Shown in pieces: positions 11,719-22,987 of a DNA stretch of 64,000 nucleotides. Every line of letters begins with the position of its first letter. Within the stretch, counting starts at the first letter, position 1. This stretch comes from Micropterix aruncella (Eukaryota; Arthropoda; Insecta; Lepidoptera; Micropterigidae), in assembly GCA_944548615.1 (NCBI GenBank), contig OX155955.1:17602651-17666650 (forward strand), read 5' to 3'. Both the position numbers and the translations under genes were made by a program. A model generated the notes under the pieces. It worked only from the letters and a program-made list of their open reading frames with translations, made no database searches and was not told the origin of the DNA.

Positions 11719-12296
11719 CTAACTGAACCGCCGAACTTCGTACCGCCTAACAGTCAATGAATGTCGTGTTACAGATTAGCTGAACTTAATTTATGATTTT
11801 ATGAATGTAATACAACGAATACAAAATAAACATTCAGTTCACTACTTTATTAAGATAATAACACAAAAATAAATATAAAGGTACATAAATTAAATATATC
11901 AATCGCGTGTCAGCAGGATATGATTAAATTAAACTATTTACATATTGTGCAGCATGGGATGCACTCGGTTTAATTCTCCTTATTGAAGCACCTTGTGTTG
12001 TACGACATTTTTTTGTTTTTTTATCAGGCGCAAGAACAAATAAAGCGGATGATTTGCCGACACGTGAACATGCCACGTACAAGTGACCATGAGAAAAACA
12101 TGGATTTACATTTTGTGTGGGAAAATGTTTTTCTTTTATTTTAATTTTTCGTCAACTTTCCAATTTACGTTTTTAATAGTTATTCTGCTATTCGGGACGG
12201 AAACAAATACTACAAATCAAAAACCATTAAAATTGGTCCAGCCGTTCGCGAGTTATAAGTGTTCGAACAAACCCGACTTTGTTTTATATATATAGA
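11719..12296 (-). mobile_element. internally deleted Helitron
   Basis: On the minus strand it starts A|TCTATATATATAAAAC and ends GGCGGTACGAAGTTCGGCGG then TTCAGTTAG|T, resembling common insect Helitron termini. The 3' terminus reads TTAG, a one-base variant of CTRR, and insertion is between A and T. Only about 578 bp remain, including the C-terminal end of the Rep-helicase. Probably a non-autonomous deletion derivative. Confidence 0.8.
11920..12110 (-). pseudogene. Helitron helicase C-terminus fragment
   Basis: Translation of the minus strand gives CFSHGHLYVACSRVGK followed by SSALFVLAPDKKTKK and a stop after NSLI. GHLYVACSRVGK is the final conserved helicase motif of Helitron proteins (PIF1-like superfamily 1). 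About 50 residues remain out of well over a thousand, so it cannot act. It sits inside the deleted Helitron, in the expected orientation and near its 3' half, which supports both calls. Confidence 0.82.
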
Positions 12297-12654
12297 TATG
12301 ATATACATCATATTATAAAATATATACTATATAAAAGCACCGTCTTTTGGTATTTCTTGATTTTGGGTAACATTTTACATAAAAACTACAAAATTGATAT
12401 TCTATAATACGAATATGAGTATACTAGGCTCTACCACTTTTCTACAGAAGTCAGTGACTCCTTTGTTTGGATATTCTCAGGCCTGAAATCATATACATGT
12501 CAACATTTACAAAAATATTTGTAATAGCCATATTTGGTGATAGTGAAAACGACTTTACTTCTTTTTTTAGAACAAAGCTTTAACTAAAATAAATCTAATC
12601 CATTACTAAGAAATCAAGAGACATTGATTAACGTGTAAATGATGTGAATCGTTT
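12297..12654. other. unassigned stretch
   Basis: AT-rich; nothing recognised. Confidence 0.4.
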
Positions 12655-12658
12655 TTAA

Positions 12659-13134
12659 CCCTTTGATGACCATAAGCTTTGCGGTAGAGTATGGAAATTT
12701 TTGATACATAAAACTGTTAAAGCATGATGTGTATAAAATGTATGTTAAGTTTTGTTAAAATAGGTTCAATAAATTTTGTATAAATTGATGGGACGTAAGT
12801 GTCTCTGTGGTCCATAAAGAAGCAAAGGTACAACTTTTTCTAAAATTTGATTATTTTATTATTTAACTCATAAATCAAACGTACTAAGAAAGTACCCAAA
12901 GAAAAAAATCAAAATGGAAAAGTCGCCATTAATATTTTATTATTTATTTAAAATCACCAGAGTCCGTAGGTCGCTTGCGATATTTTCAGAAAAAAAACAT
13001 ATAATTTTTTTGCTAATATTTATCATGTCTCAATAATATTTTTTAAAATATAATGTATAAATAATACTTATTCGATAATTTATAAAATGATTTTTTAATG
13101 TATGGGACACATACGTCCCATGGTCCTTGAAGGG
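12659..13134. mobile_element. piggyBac-type MITE (TTAA target duplication)
   Basis: TTAA|CCCTTTGATGACCATA at the left and ATGGTCCTTGAAGGG|TTAA at the right. The 15-16 bp ends are inverted with two or three mismatches and begin CCCTT, as in piggyBac-like elements. The 476-bp interior is AT-rich and non-coding. Subterminal TGGGACG/CGTCCCA motifs also face each other. Confidence 0.78.
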
Positions 13135-13139
13135 TTAAA

Positions 13140-13660
13140 CAAGCGAATTTCTTCGATTGTTTAAATCCTACACCTACGAAATTATATTGTAAAGATTCGA
13201 TTTACGAACCAACCTACCTATAATTTTTATAAACAGGAGCGGCATGGCGCGCGCGGAGACGGTCGTTAGCCATCAGATTCTCCCCCACTTTGAATACGGG
13301 ATAAATCCATTTCACCTTCATTTCCATCTATTGTGCAGTACCACATGTGTACCCAATCTGTCGTCATCTCATTTGCAACCGACGCCCGTGGCAAATACCT
13401 TTCACATCGCATTTAAGGGCGCGGACACATTAGATGCAGCATGAAAAATATAGAATCGTAACATGTATTATTTAATTTTATTCTTCAACATCTACATACT
13501 GTTTTCAAATTCGAATTCGAATTCGAAACAGATTTACACCAGACGTAGCGGCGATGTTACAACCGCCATGTTACTAAACATATTATAACGGTGGTGGAAC
13601 GGCGAAGTCGGCGCGGGTGAATTTTGAATCTCAGCCACTCAACACCCATAACTGTTCTTT
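13140..13660. other. unassigned stretch
   Basis: Includes a moderately GC-rich part (13230-13440) and the palindromic TTCGAATTCGAATTCGAA at about 13507. The 13244-13444 frame has no recognisable domain. Confidence 0.35.
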
Positions 13661-13669
13661 GTGTCCCGT

Positions 13670-14500
13670 CCTTGCTCTGGACGATGTGCGTAGAAAACAT
13701 CTTAGGAAAAGGATTCTACGTTGTAGAGAGTTTGAAACCGTCGTCTCTATTGAATTTAGTAATTCTTCTTATTTCAATGGCTACCGGGATTGGATAGTAA
13801 AATTGTTCTGTGAATAGTACAATGGAATTTTTTAACTGCCCCAGTGGTTAGTTTCGCTTTCCAATATGTGTCCGTAGATCACTGTTTTTTTTTCACAGAA
13901 CGCTTTGAACAGCTTTGATGTGTTCCATCAGTCGAGTGTCTAGAGGCAGTTTCGTTTATTCAACGTAGACTAACCCAGAGCGGCATTCAATTTTAAATAC
14001 CCGGGGTCTGCAGCGGTATTACATCCTTTACAAGCCTCAGAGATCGAGCTATATTTTGGGCCAGCTTGAAGATCGTTTTTATATCGAATTTGTTTAGCAT
14101 TTTACTTAATTGTACTCGATTTGTTACGCCCTCGACGTATAATAGGAACTCTCATCATCTGCGGAAAATTTGCATATGCGCAGTCTTTCGACTCTTGCGG
14201 AAAATGTGCAGCGTCACAAAAATTGCGTTCTCGATTTACAAGCGACGTTTGTGCTGAAAGTAGATGGTAGGGATGATGGTGTGAGCTGGCATGCAAATAT
14301 CAGTCAGTATATGTGGGCTTTCAGTATACTACTACTACTATGTCTGGCAGTAATTTCACTTCGTCGCTTTGATATGTAAAAAAAGCCAGAGAACCGTCCT
14401 TTTCTACTTCATAGGTGAATCTAATTTTTGAGAGTATGGAGTTTAGATGACCCAGGAATTCTTCCACCGTTCTTGCATTATGTGGACAAAGGCCTGTTTA
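13670..14500 (-). pseudogene. Penelope-like retroelement relic (RT end plus GIY-YIG endonuclease)
   Basis: Reading the minus strand with frame changes gives pieces of a Penelope-like polyprotein in the right order. First come the RT palm/thumb segments (RTVEEFLGHLNSI, FTYEVEKDGSLAFF, KPTYTD*YLHASSHHHP, SLVNRERNF). Then TIFKLAQNIARSLRLVKDV, the GIY-YIG-like segment (IECRSGLVYVE, TRLMEHIKAVQ), and the tail RRITKFNRDDGFKLSTT. YLHASSHHHP and the FNRDDGFKLSTTW-type tail are characteristic. Several stops and frameshifts make it dead. The YVDD box and everything N-terminal to it are missing; the upstream limit is an AT-rich stretch next to the 14.7-kb MITE. Confidence 0.82.
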
Positions 14501-14701
14501 TTTTTTTTATAAGACAAATCGCTATTGTTAAAATATTTATTTATTTTTAAATAAAAATATAAATTACACAACATGTATGCTTAAACGCAAATGCGCTTGT
14601 ATGCTTAAACGCAACACAAATGCGCTTGATGAGTATAAAACGCGAGCATAAAATTGTTATAATTTTGAAGTAAATGTTTAAAAATATGGTTAACAATTTT
14701 G

Positions 14702-15088
14702 TGCAGGATAAGTTTTTAATTAGTGACATCGTTGCAGTGGGTGATGCAGTATAAACAAATAAACAACTTTAATTTAAAAAAAATAAAAAAAAAAACAAAA
14801 AAAGCAAAAAATATATATTTAAAAAAATGGTAAATTTGAAAAACGTGACGCATAAATAAAAGTTTGACAAGCGTTGAGTGCGCTGCGCATTCTAGCAAAA
14901 GCTAAACTTTTTAGATGGCGTAACGTGCTTAACTTTTTATACTATTTTTCAAAACATTCAAATTTAAAAAAAAAACTATTTTTTCTTTTTTTTTCAGTTT
15001 TTTCAATTTTATTTTCAAACGTTGCTTGTTTGCTCTTACTGATCTACCTACTTCAAGGATGTTACTAAATAAAAACTTATCCTGTATA
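14702..15088. mobile_element. MITE related to the 10.1-kb element
   Basis: The left end GCAGGATAAGTTTTTAATTA and the inverted right end ACAGGATAAGTTTTTATTTA match for about 50 bp (through CTTGAAGTRGGT). The ends resemble those at 10095-10312. The interior is A- and T-run rich and non-coding. Confidence 0.72.
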
Positions 15089-15090
15089 GA

Positions 15091-16115
15091 GACATAAGAA
15101 GATATGGCTATATACTAGGTATACAACTACAATTATATATACAATACACTACAATATTATATATCTTTTATATTTATAAATAAAAATCTCGAATTTTTTA
15201 GTATGTTTTTTTGTTCAAATAATTTAATCGATTTAACTGTGACGATATAAAATGCGATCACTAGTTTTCAAGCGTATCTGTTTGTCCCGTTTTGGATTGC
15301 ATGCTACAACATAATTAAATTAAATTAAATGTGATTTTAGATCGCTACAGTGTAGCCCAATCCTCAGTGATATATTTTTCGAATCTAGCCGCTGGCCACC
15401 ATTCTTTTGTATGGCGATGCTCCCCTAGGTACTACGCCGGGCGGCGCGTCGCGTAGCCAGACTGCAGCGCCGCGACATCAATGCTCGCGGCACGCGCGCG
15501 CTTCAAACGAGCATGTGGCCCACTAATATTCCGGTTTCATTAGTTCGCAATGGCCCAAGTACCCACCTAAATACTCCACAATTGCAATTGGGGCTGGAAC
15601 GAGAGAGCTCGCCGAGCGAAGAGAGCGCACGCATTACTCATCCGTGAAAAGTAATGCATTTTGCCGGACTCTCGCAGCATTCGCAATTTTATGCGATATT
15701 GGACTTTATGTGCCTTAATTTCAATTTCAATTTCAGTTTCAATTTATTTCCAAAAAATCTTAACAGATTGTAGAAACGTAATGTCTAGGTACATTTAAAT
15801 TACAGTCTATTAGTCCGTTTTTACAATATCCAAATTTATCCCCTCGTACATACAGTTCAACGTTCTTCATTATTGCTTTTATGACATGTCGATATGTAAC
15901 ATTTTAGTACAGGCGGTTCTCAAAATCATTTTTAAGATGTACTTACTAAAACCGCAAATAAAAATAATCAATAAAAATAATCAAGAAATGTAAAATCTGA
16001 AAAACTCAGAATAATTCAAAAATGCTATTTAAAATTGTAAAAAATGGCCAAAAGATTAAAAAATCATTTAAAATTAACAAACTCCTCGATCGAATAAATG
16101 TCTAATGTAAAAGTT
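15091..16115. other. non-coding stretch with GC-rich island
   Basis: GC-rich island at about 15380-15680 (CGCCGGGCGGCGCGTCGCG and neighbours). No exon or repeat recognised; the rest is AT-rich. Confidence 0.4.
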
Positions 16116-16325
16116 GTATAAATGTCTAAATGTCAATAAATTAAAATAAATATGTATATCGTGTTAAGTATCAAATGAAAGGTCTGATTGAGTACATTCC
16201 AAAAATATACATGTATCCCTATAAATAAACATATAAACAACAAATATTTTATAAAAATAATTATAAATATAATATTTCACTTTTTGTAACGACTGTCGTG
16301 TTTTTTTATTATTTTGAATATATTT
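16116..16325 (+). repeat. dispersed repeat family B, copy 1
   Basis: Shares AAATGTCTAAATGTC, ATATCGTGTTAAGTATCA, GGTCTGATTGAGT and CACTTTTTGTAACGACTGTC with the 49.66-49.88 kb copy, same order and strand. It ends in a T-rich run, as a retroposon 3' end might. Confidence 0.7.
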
Positions 16326-17530
16326 TCTGGTTTACAATAAGATTCCATTGTGCGTCAGGTATCTTAGAGACGTTCGATTCAAGAAAATGGTCCAGGATAT
16401 TATTATTAAGAAATAAATTTATCCTATTAGGAACTTTTGACAGAATTTAAATTTCCAGTATTTCACGATTATGTTCATTACATTTTTTTGACTACATACA
16501 TTACTTTATTCAATTAAAAATAATTGAATTAATAATGTATCAAAAGATAATCGGAGATGGATTATATTTAAAAAAATGTGTCGACTATTGCGCTATTTTT
16601 ATTGCTGTAATTTTACATTTGCAATATTTTTAATTCGACTATTATAAAAGTAACTATTCGTTTTTATATTTTGATTACGTGTATTTGTTATTTATGCAGA
16701 TATATTTAATTATGTTTATTTTACTTATTATTTTAGAAGCTCCAATTATTTCAGAGAAATTTAATATTTGGTATTATTAATTAAATCATTAATTGCTTTT
16801 ACAATAATGTACAAAAAAATTCAATATGTGCAAATATGAATTATACCACATGAGGTATATGACACAATTATGTAAAATCAATTTGATAAGAATTAGTGTA
16901 GGAATTCCTACCATCTGTCTAATTTCATAAATAAAAAAATATACAAAGATATACATAAGCGGGCTATCATTCATGAACAATTAAGGGAAATCTGTACTTA
17001 CGTAAATATTAGAAAAATTACAGATAAAGTTTTATTTTTCCTGTTGCGGGTTAAGTAAAAAAAGGGAAAAGAAAAAAGTCGATGCAGGATGGCTCTTGCC
17101 CCATGTCTTCAGATTTGCTTGACCTTGACCGTACATGTTAATCGTTTTTTGGTTTTTTATTCAACCTTAAAAGTAATTGAGATATTTTGTGGCAATATTA
17201 GAAATAATGGTGCTGGAGTGGGTATTCTGTGAGTCAAACCGAAGCGATTAACATGACAATATTTTTCATTTTGATTTCTCCACACAGCAATTATGCAAAA
17301 TCAGTAACATAACAGTATCTCGACCTATGGAAAATTATTCTGGAGTAACCAGCAATTACTCCATCAGTTAAGCAAATAAATATAGGAGAGACAATTTGAA
17401 CGTATATAAAAAAAAACGCTTGTCCCCCCCCAAGACTTTCCCGGCAAGTAGACAAGCCAGGTCCGCCAACGCACCTGCCAATTCGTAGTGTATTTGTAAT
17501 GTTTTCTTTGGTATTAAAATGGTATTTTTC
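16326..17530. other. unassigned AT-rich stretch
   Basis: No gene, repeat end or protein relic seen. The 17291-17548 minus frame is not supported by any motif. Confidence 0.35.
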
Positions 17531-17935
17531 CAAACATGATTTTCTCAAATATGGCGGATTTTACAAATTATTTGTGTCAGTTGTATGTGAGATATTTTAA
17601 CCAAAATTTCACAATGTGATTTCGTTGTCTAACAAGGCATCTGTGTATCTCCAAGTCTCCATGTCCAATATTTTAAGATTGAAGTATGACTAGCGCGCCC
17701 TCTGGTGGACCGATTTCAATTACAATCTCTTCAACGCTTGCCATGACCAAATGATGCCTGCATGCTAAATTTAAGCTTAATCGGATGAAGCGTTTGGGCG
17801 ATATCGTGGAGAAATAGACACAGACACACAGACAGACTTCAATATGGAAATTGCCCTAATCATCTCGGGGGGTGTCAAAATGTATATATTCGTCTTCTTA
17901 TCGACAATAAAATTGGTAGGCCGGTGTAAAAAAAA
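17531..17935 (+). repeat. dispersed repeat family C, copy 1
   Basis: Carries ATGGCGGATTTTACAAATTA, GCGCGCCCTCTGGTGGACCG and GATGAAGCGTTTGGGCGATA, and ends with CTAATCATCTCGGGGGGTGT. The copies at 31.86 kb (+) and 43.3 kb (-) share these blocks in the same order. The AAGCGTTTGGGCG-type phrase is common in arthropod interspersed repeats. Confidence 0.75.
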
Positions 17936-18380
17936 AACAGAAACTAACATTGCTAATATTTATATCTTACATGTCACCAGTAAACTAAATTATAACCGTC
18001 ATGTAAATATCCATCTGGTTAGAAAAAAAAGAGTAGAGAGTGAGCGAGAGATTAATTTTACCCCTTTGCTGCCGCATGATGTAACGGTGGCCGTTACTGA
18101 CTCTCACCGTGCGAAATAAAGAGTTCGGAAAGCAAACAAATTTTAGGGTAGAAATCATCCCGCACTGGGCGGCGCAAGGGGGTTGAGGGGCGAACCCCTG
18201 CCTTCGGATATCCTTGGGGCAGACGCATACTTAAAAGAAGATTTCATTGTTTAATTAAACAGTAGATAAATTTAGCTTTCATTATAACACACAGGAAAAT
18301 GTGACCAAAACAGATATTAATTTACATGTACGTACTGAGTTGTCTACGACAATTCCTACTCAATTAAGTATTTAACGATA
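17936..18380. other. unassigned stretch
   Basis: Nothing recognised. Confidence 0.35.
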
Positions 18381-18383
18381 TCT

Positions 18384-18920
18384 AAGGGGCTCTCTAGACG
18401 ATCTTGAGGACGAAGGACTTGCCAGGAAATGACTATGTGAATGGACACTGGAAAGGACTCTGATACTTAGTGATCAGTCGAAATCTCGGGCGATACTGGG
18501 CAGTTTGAGCGACGTGCAGCATTTGCCAATCGACTGTGCACTACGACGAATAACCAAGAAAATAGGGAGTGGTTATTGACCTGATTTCAGCTACCTTTGA
18601 AACGATCGTATGATATTAACGGGCGCCACGATCCGAGATAAATTCGAACTGAATTACCGCTAACATCAGGTAGAGGCCGCGCAAGCGACTTCGAATCTGT
18701 GACCAGCCTGTATGACGGAGAAATCCGTCCAAATCTGGTAGTAAGGATGTGAGGTCGACCCGTTGTTCGACCGTGGCGTTGGGCCCTTACAGGTTTGTCA
18801 GTCTAGTTAGACAGTGGATTGTCTTTTGTCCGCTAAGTCTTTTAAGTTAACGCCATGGGAAACAGAACGACCTGATGCCTTTATAACTCCCTGTGGTCTC
18901 GAGTTCACCCGTTGTGTCTG
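18384..18920 (+). repeat. GCR family copy (diverged)
   Basis: Old copy of the GC-rich family defined at 33.1 and 55.2 kb. Shared blocks include GCCACGATCCGAGATAAATT, AGGTAGAGGCCGCGCAAGCG-ACTTCGAA, TCTGGTAGTAAGG and GTCTAGTTAGACAGTGGATT. Confidence 0.75.
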
Positions 18921-20300
18921 GCGCCCCCAGTTGCTCCATTAAGTGTACGATAATCCTTACCTCCCTACTCTCGCCCGTCGCCACATCCCCCACTCTGAAA
19001 TAATCACGGATAGGTTATTAATCTGCCGTCGCGCCACGCGGCCGCATTATTTTTTGAGTCGTGCTAGCTGCGAAGGAGAGCAACTATGTACGATAGTATT
19101 CGTATAATGGCAGATGTCACTATCAACTGATTGGCCAAATTACAGACGTACGTTTCTCACGAGGGTGACGCAACAGTGTGAAACGGCGACGCCTTGCTTT
19201 GCTCAAAGGCGCGGAAAGATCAACCACTGTCAGGGATCAAAGGAAACAGCGGCAGGGGGTAAGTATGCAAAAGGCGGCGTGGCGATGTGCGTCTTTGTGA
19301 GAACCGTCTGCGGTATATGAGATATGATCACAGGGAGACGGTCCGCGATCGTTGCAAGTGCAACTGACTCACTTAGCTATATAGAGCATTTCTCGCGGAA
19401 CGTTATACGGATTAGACGAATATTCAATTTATTCAAAGTTTCTTCTCATAATCCAGTCTCTCGATTGGTTACGAGTTCGAGGTCGCTTGTGCGGTCCTCT
19501 TGCCCCATGTCTCTAGAGCCATCTATATATTATTCATTTTATAATCGGCAATAATATAAAATTCGATTAAATAATATAAATAAAGTTATATGTGAGAAAA
19601 GAAAGAAACAGTCATTAATATTTAATATATGTTAAGTAATATAGGATTTAAAAAATAATAAAAAATATCTAGTCAAAAAAAGTAGAATTCATTGTCAAAA
19701 TAATATATACCAACAAAGTCAAATGTTGTTATATATTATTAAACTTATATGGGCATATTTGAAAATTCCACTCCCTATAGATGTCATTGTTATTCCCCGT
19801 GTCCGCAGGAGTGGTTAGCTTTAATAGACTTTAAACGCTGCTGGCCGTGCGGTCCTTTTTAGTTTGTAAACGCAATTACGCGACAATTAACAATTACCTT
19901 TGTGAGCTTTCGAAATCCGCAGCCATGTATGAGCCCAGCCGACCCCAAGCTGTCCCAACTCTAGTATTGTATGTGTATAGCGCCCACATATTCCGCACTG
20001 CCATTAATATTTAGACCGGCCGCTGATGGCGCTTTTAGCTACAAAGACTAAATTACCGCGTTATTTGTATTAGAACGTGCTGCATCCGATGTTTGGTGAT
20101 AATAGATACAAAATTCAATTAGTGCTGTATAATCGCTGAGTAGTTGACGATGCTTGGGAGGACCTGCATAACGAAATATAGGTACTATAATTTACAATAA
20201 CACACACTCTTATAAACGATTATTTGCGCAAATCCTTTTGTTTCTGACAACGGTAGAGATATTTTGACAACGATGCTAGAAGTACTTCAGCACAGATGAT
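18921..20300. other. mixed unassigned stretch with one GCR fragment
   Basis: A minus-strand GCR fragment lies at about 19455-19500 (CTCTCGATTGGTTACGAGTT, GAGGTCGCTTG). A GC-rich patch at 19110-19320 contains GGTAAGTAT, resembling a splice donor but without a supported exon. Otherwise AT-rich. Confidence 0.4.
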
Positions 20301-20304
20301 TTGT

Positions 20305-20965
20305 TTTATATTCTTCTTGCAGTGTCGTCTTTTGACGAAGATTGGCAATAATTATACTTAACTATCTTCAATCTTAAAAGCTGCTGTCGAAAACAAAGAT
20401 GTTGTTTGTACTTTGTTGATAGTACCTACATCTCCTTTGTGATTTCGAGCCCGGATGTTTTTCTTCTGCTCGTCCTTAGATGACCCTCAGTTCATCCTTG
20501 CATTACTAACTAGTCATGCATTACTACTAACAACTTTTAAGCCTCACATTATTTGTTCGAGCTATTGGAGTTTCCGTTTTTGATGGTACTGTATACTTCT
20601 ATATTTTTAGTCATTTGATTCAACACTTCAATATTTGACACTATGTCCATCCCTGGAATGAGGAGCACTCTTCTGTTAACCCACATTTCGAAAGACTACA
20701 GTTTCTTAGACAATATGTGAATCAGGGTCCAGCCTTCCAGCCCATACGCAGCCTTACCTGACTCTTCAGAAAAGTAATCTTCGGAAGAGATAAGAATATT
20801 CTTGACGGCGGTTGTCTGATTCCAATAAAGTTAGGCCAATTTACGTTTTTATTTTCTATCCAATCAAATCTTCTTCAGAATATTTACAAGCTTAGCATGT
20901 AGAACATTTTCGAAAGCTTTACATAGTCGTTGAATCAGGCACTTTATTCATGTTTTAACATCATC
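20305..20965 (-). pseudogene. LINE relic: reverse transcriptase and C-terminal region
   Basis: The minus strand encodes, with stops and an internal deletion, pieces of a non-LTR reverse transcriptase: KAFENVLHAKLVNILKKI (palm block A neighbourhood), LYWNQTTAVK, then after the deletion YGLEGWTL, SFEMWVNRRVL and VSNIEVLNQMTKNIE. Downstream are TTSLFSTAAFKI and a NLRQKTTLQEE-like tail. These blocks and their order match the endonuclease-reverse transcriptase proteins common in insects (RTE-like; clade uncertain). The YADD box is in the deleted part. At least four in-frame stops make it inactive. Confidence 0.8.
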
Positions 20966-21984
20966 GAATTAGTACGTATATACTCGTATAAAATCACTCG
21001 TACCTAACTCATTCCTAATGGCGAACGAGAATTTTGTATTGAAACTGCAGATCACCCAAACGCGACAGCTTGAAGATGTCTGCCACGACAGCTCCAAGCT
21101 GCCCGTCTATGGGCACCCTTAGAGCTCATCTGCTAATGATCTTGCAGACTTTTAAGCCAATGCTGAAAGATTTCAATTATGCAATGTAGTCCTGAGCCTT
21201 CGCCGTTACTTTTGGCAGTAAGCGATATATTTTAATTTTAGTTTTGACTTACCTATCGATACAAACGATTCTGATTCCGGCTACTTACAAGAAATTAGAG
21301 CTATATAACTACGTAAATATGTAGAATGGGTATGTGTGTAGACGAGTAAGAGAGCTAGTACCCGATCGACCTGACGACAAGGTTAAGAGCCCACCGGGCC
21401 CGTCCTGCTGTTATCGCCGCGTCCACTCTGGCTCGCAGCGGTCGGTAATGGGCGATGCCGGTAGCTAACCGATAGCGGACCACTATGTATTGCCCTTCTC
21501 ATATTCACCGCGCTCCAGTGCCCACCTACATGGCGCCAAGCCACGCCCGCACCTACTTTTATTGTTTTTATATTATACCGGTTTCCTAAGGTAAGATTGT
21601 CAAACATTGTTTGACATACATAAGATTGTAATAAGCAGTGCAAGAAAAGAGTATATTAATATTATTATCATTAAACGGATTTGACACCTTCGCAAGCTAA
21701 GGATTCGCAAATAAGGTAAGTGTTTCTTTGGGCACGCAAAACTCGATTTTTTCATACATAGATCGTGAAGTTATACCAGGAGAATTTGTCTTTCACAAAG
21801 GAGCTCCCAATATATACTTCATTAGTATTTTGCTTTCCCGACCCACCAACCAAATAGTAGAGAAAGTATTTAACAAGGGAAATAGGGGATTCTTCCGCGA
21901 TCAATACAACTACTAGCAATAGAAATTTTACCTGCGTAGATCATATCTATGTAGGTATAATAAAATAAAATAGCCGGTGAACTA
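20966..21984. other. unassigned stretch with GC-rich part
   Basis: GC-rich at 21360-21560. An AAG|GTAAGT match lies at 21715/21716, but no open frame supports an exon. No repeat relation recognised. Confidence 0.35.
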
Positions 21985-22260
21985 CAAAAGGTAGAGGCCG
22001 CGCAAGCTACTTCGGACCCATAACCAGTCGGATGGTCGGGCAATATCCTGTCAAAACTGGTAGCCAGGGGGCGACGTAGCCCGATAGGTTATCTTCCCAG
22101 TGCCTCGCCGTAAAGTGTTGGACTCTGGCGGGCATGTTGGCTTTGATGGACGGTAGGTTTGTACTCGTCTCTAAGTCATCTACGTTCACCATACGGGAGA
22201 CAGAACGATCATTATCGTTTATTCGACGTCTCCAAATACTGCGGTCGAAATTCTACCATA
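21985..22260 (+). repeat. GCR family copy (3' portion)
   Basis: AGGTAGAGGCCGCGCAAGCT, ACTGGTAGCCAGGGGGCGA, TGCCTCGCCGTAAAGTGTTG and CTACGTTCACCATACGGGAG align with the 3' half of other GCR copies. Confidence 0.78.
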
Positions 22261-22912
22261 ACTGACCATTATTCTAAACTGCTTGGAATACATGACAAAC
22301 AAAGCGAAACGAAGACTGACATGACAAAATCTAGGAAATTATTGACTCTGAAGGACTGCGAGGTGATATAAGTAAGAAAAAATGGACGGACACATTTTGC
22401 TTACTTTGATTACTAAACATTAGCATTCTTAATCACCTTGAAATATCAATACTAATACAAACATGACAATACCTAAATTATAATAATGAAATCCTACTTG
22501 AACTAATAACTAAGTTTATTTATAATAGCGACACATTTCATCATAAAACTTGCATTATAAAGAGAGCAAAGTTACTATAATTTACTCTTCAAACCACTTC
22601 CATGTGAATTCATGAATTAAATTAATATTCAACTATTGTGGCATTTTGATTAAATCTCAGACTGCGTTCAGGTGCTGCAGAAGTCTTAAGTGAATGCGAC
22701 CCCCCCCCCACCTTCCCCCCCCCCCCCCTTCGCCTCCTTTTCCTCTTATTCTCCTTTTCTTTGAAATGAATCTTGGATTGAATCGTAAAATTAATACATT
22801 CAGCATTAGTTTGCATTCATTACGAGATTGCTCATTTTAAACTTGGATATTTATTCAGGAATACCATCTTGAGATTACAATGGGAGTTCATAAATATTGA
22901 AATCTGCAAAGG
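22261..22912. other. unassigned stretch with poly(C) tracts
   Basis: Two C-rich runs at about 22699-22729. Otherwise AT-rich with nothing recognised. Confidence 0.4.
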
Positions 22913-22987
22913 TAAAACACATTGCAATACTGTGCTAGATTAAGTTACTACTTAATGTAGCAGAGTATTGCGATGCAATGTGTTTTA
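22913..22987. other. 75-nt near-perfect stem-loop
   Basis: The outer 13 bp TAAAACACATTGC / GCAATGTGTTTTA pair perfectly. A 5-nt bulge on one arm follows, then AATACT/AGTATT, TGCTA/TAGCA and inner ATTAAGT/ACTTAAT. The size and shape fit a pre-miRNA or a tiny hairpin MITE; the sequence alone cannot decide. Confidence 0.7.
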
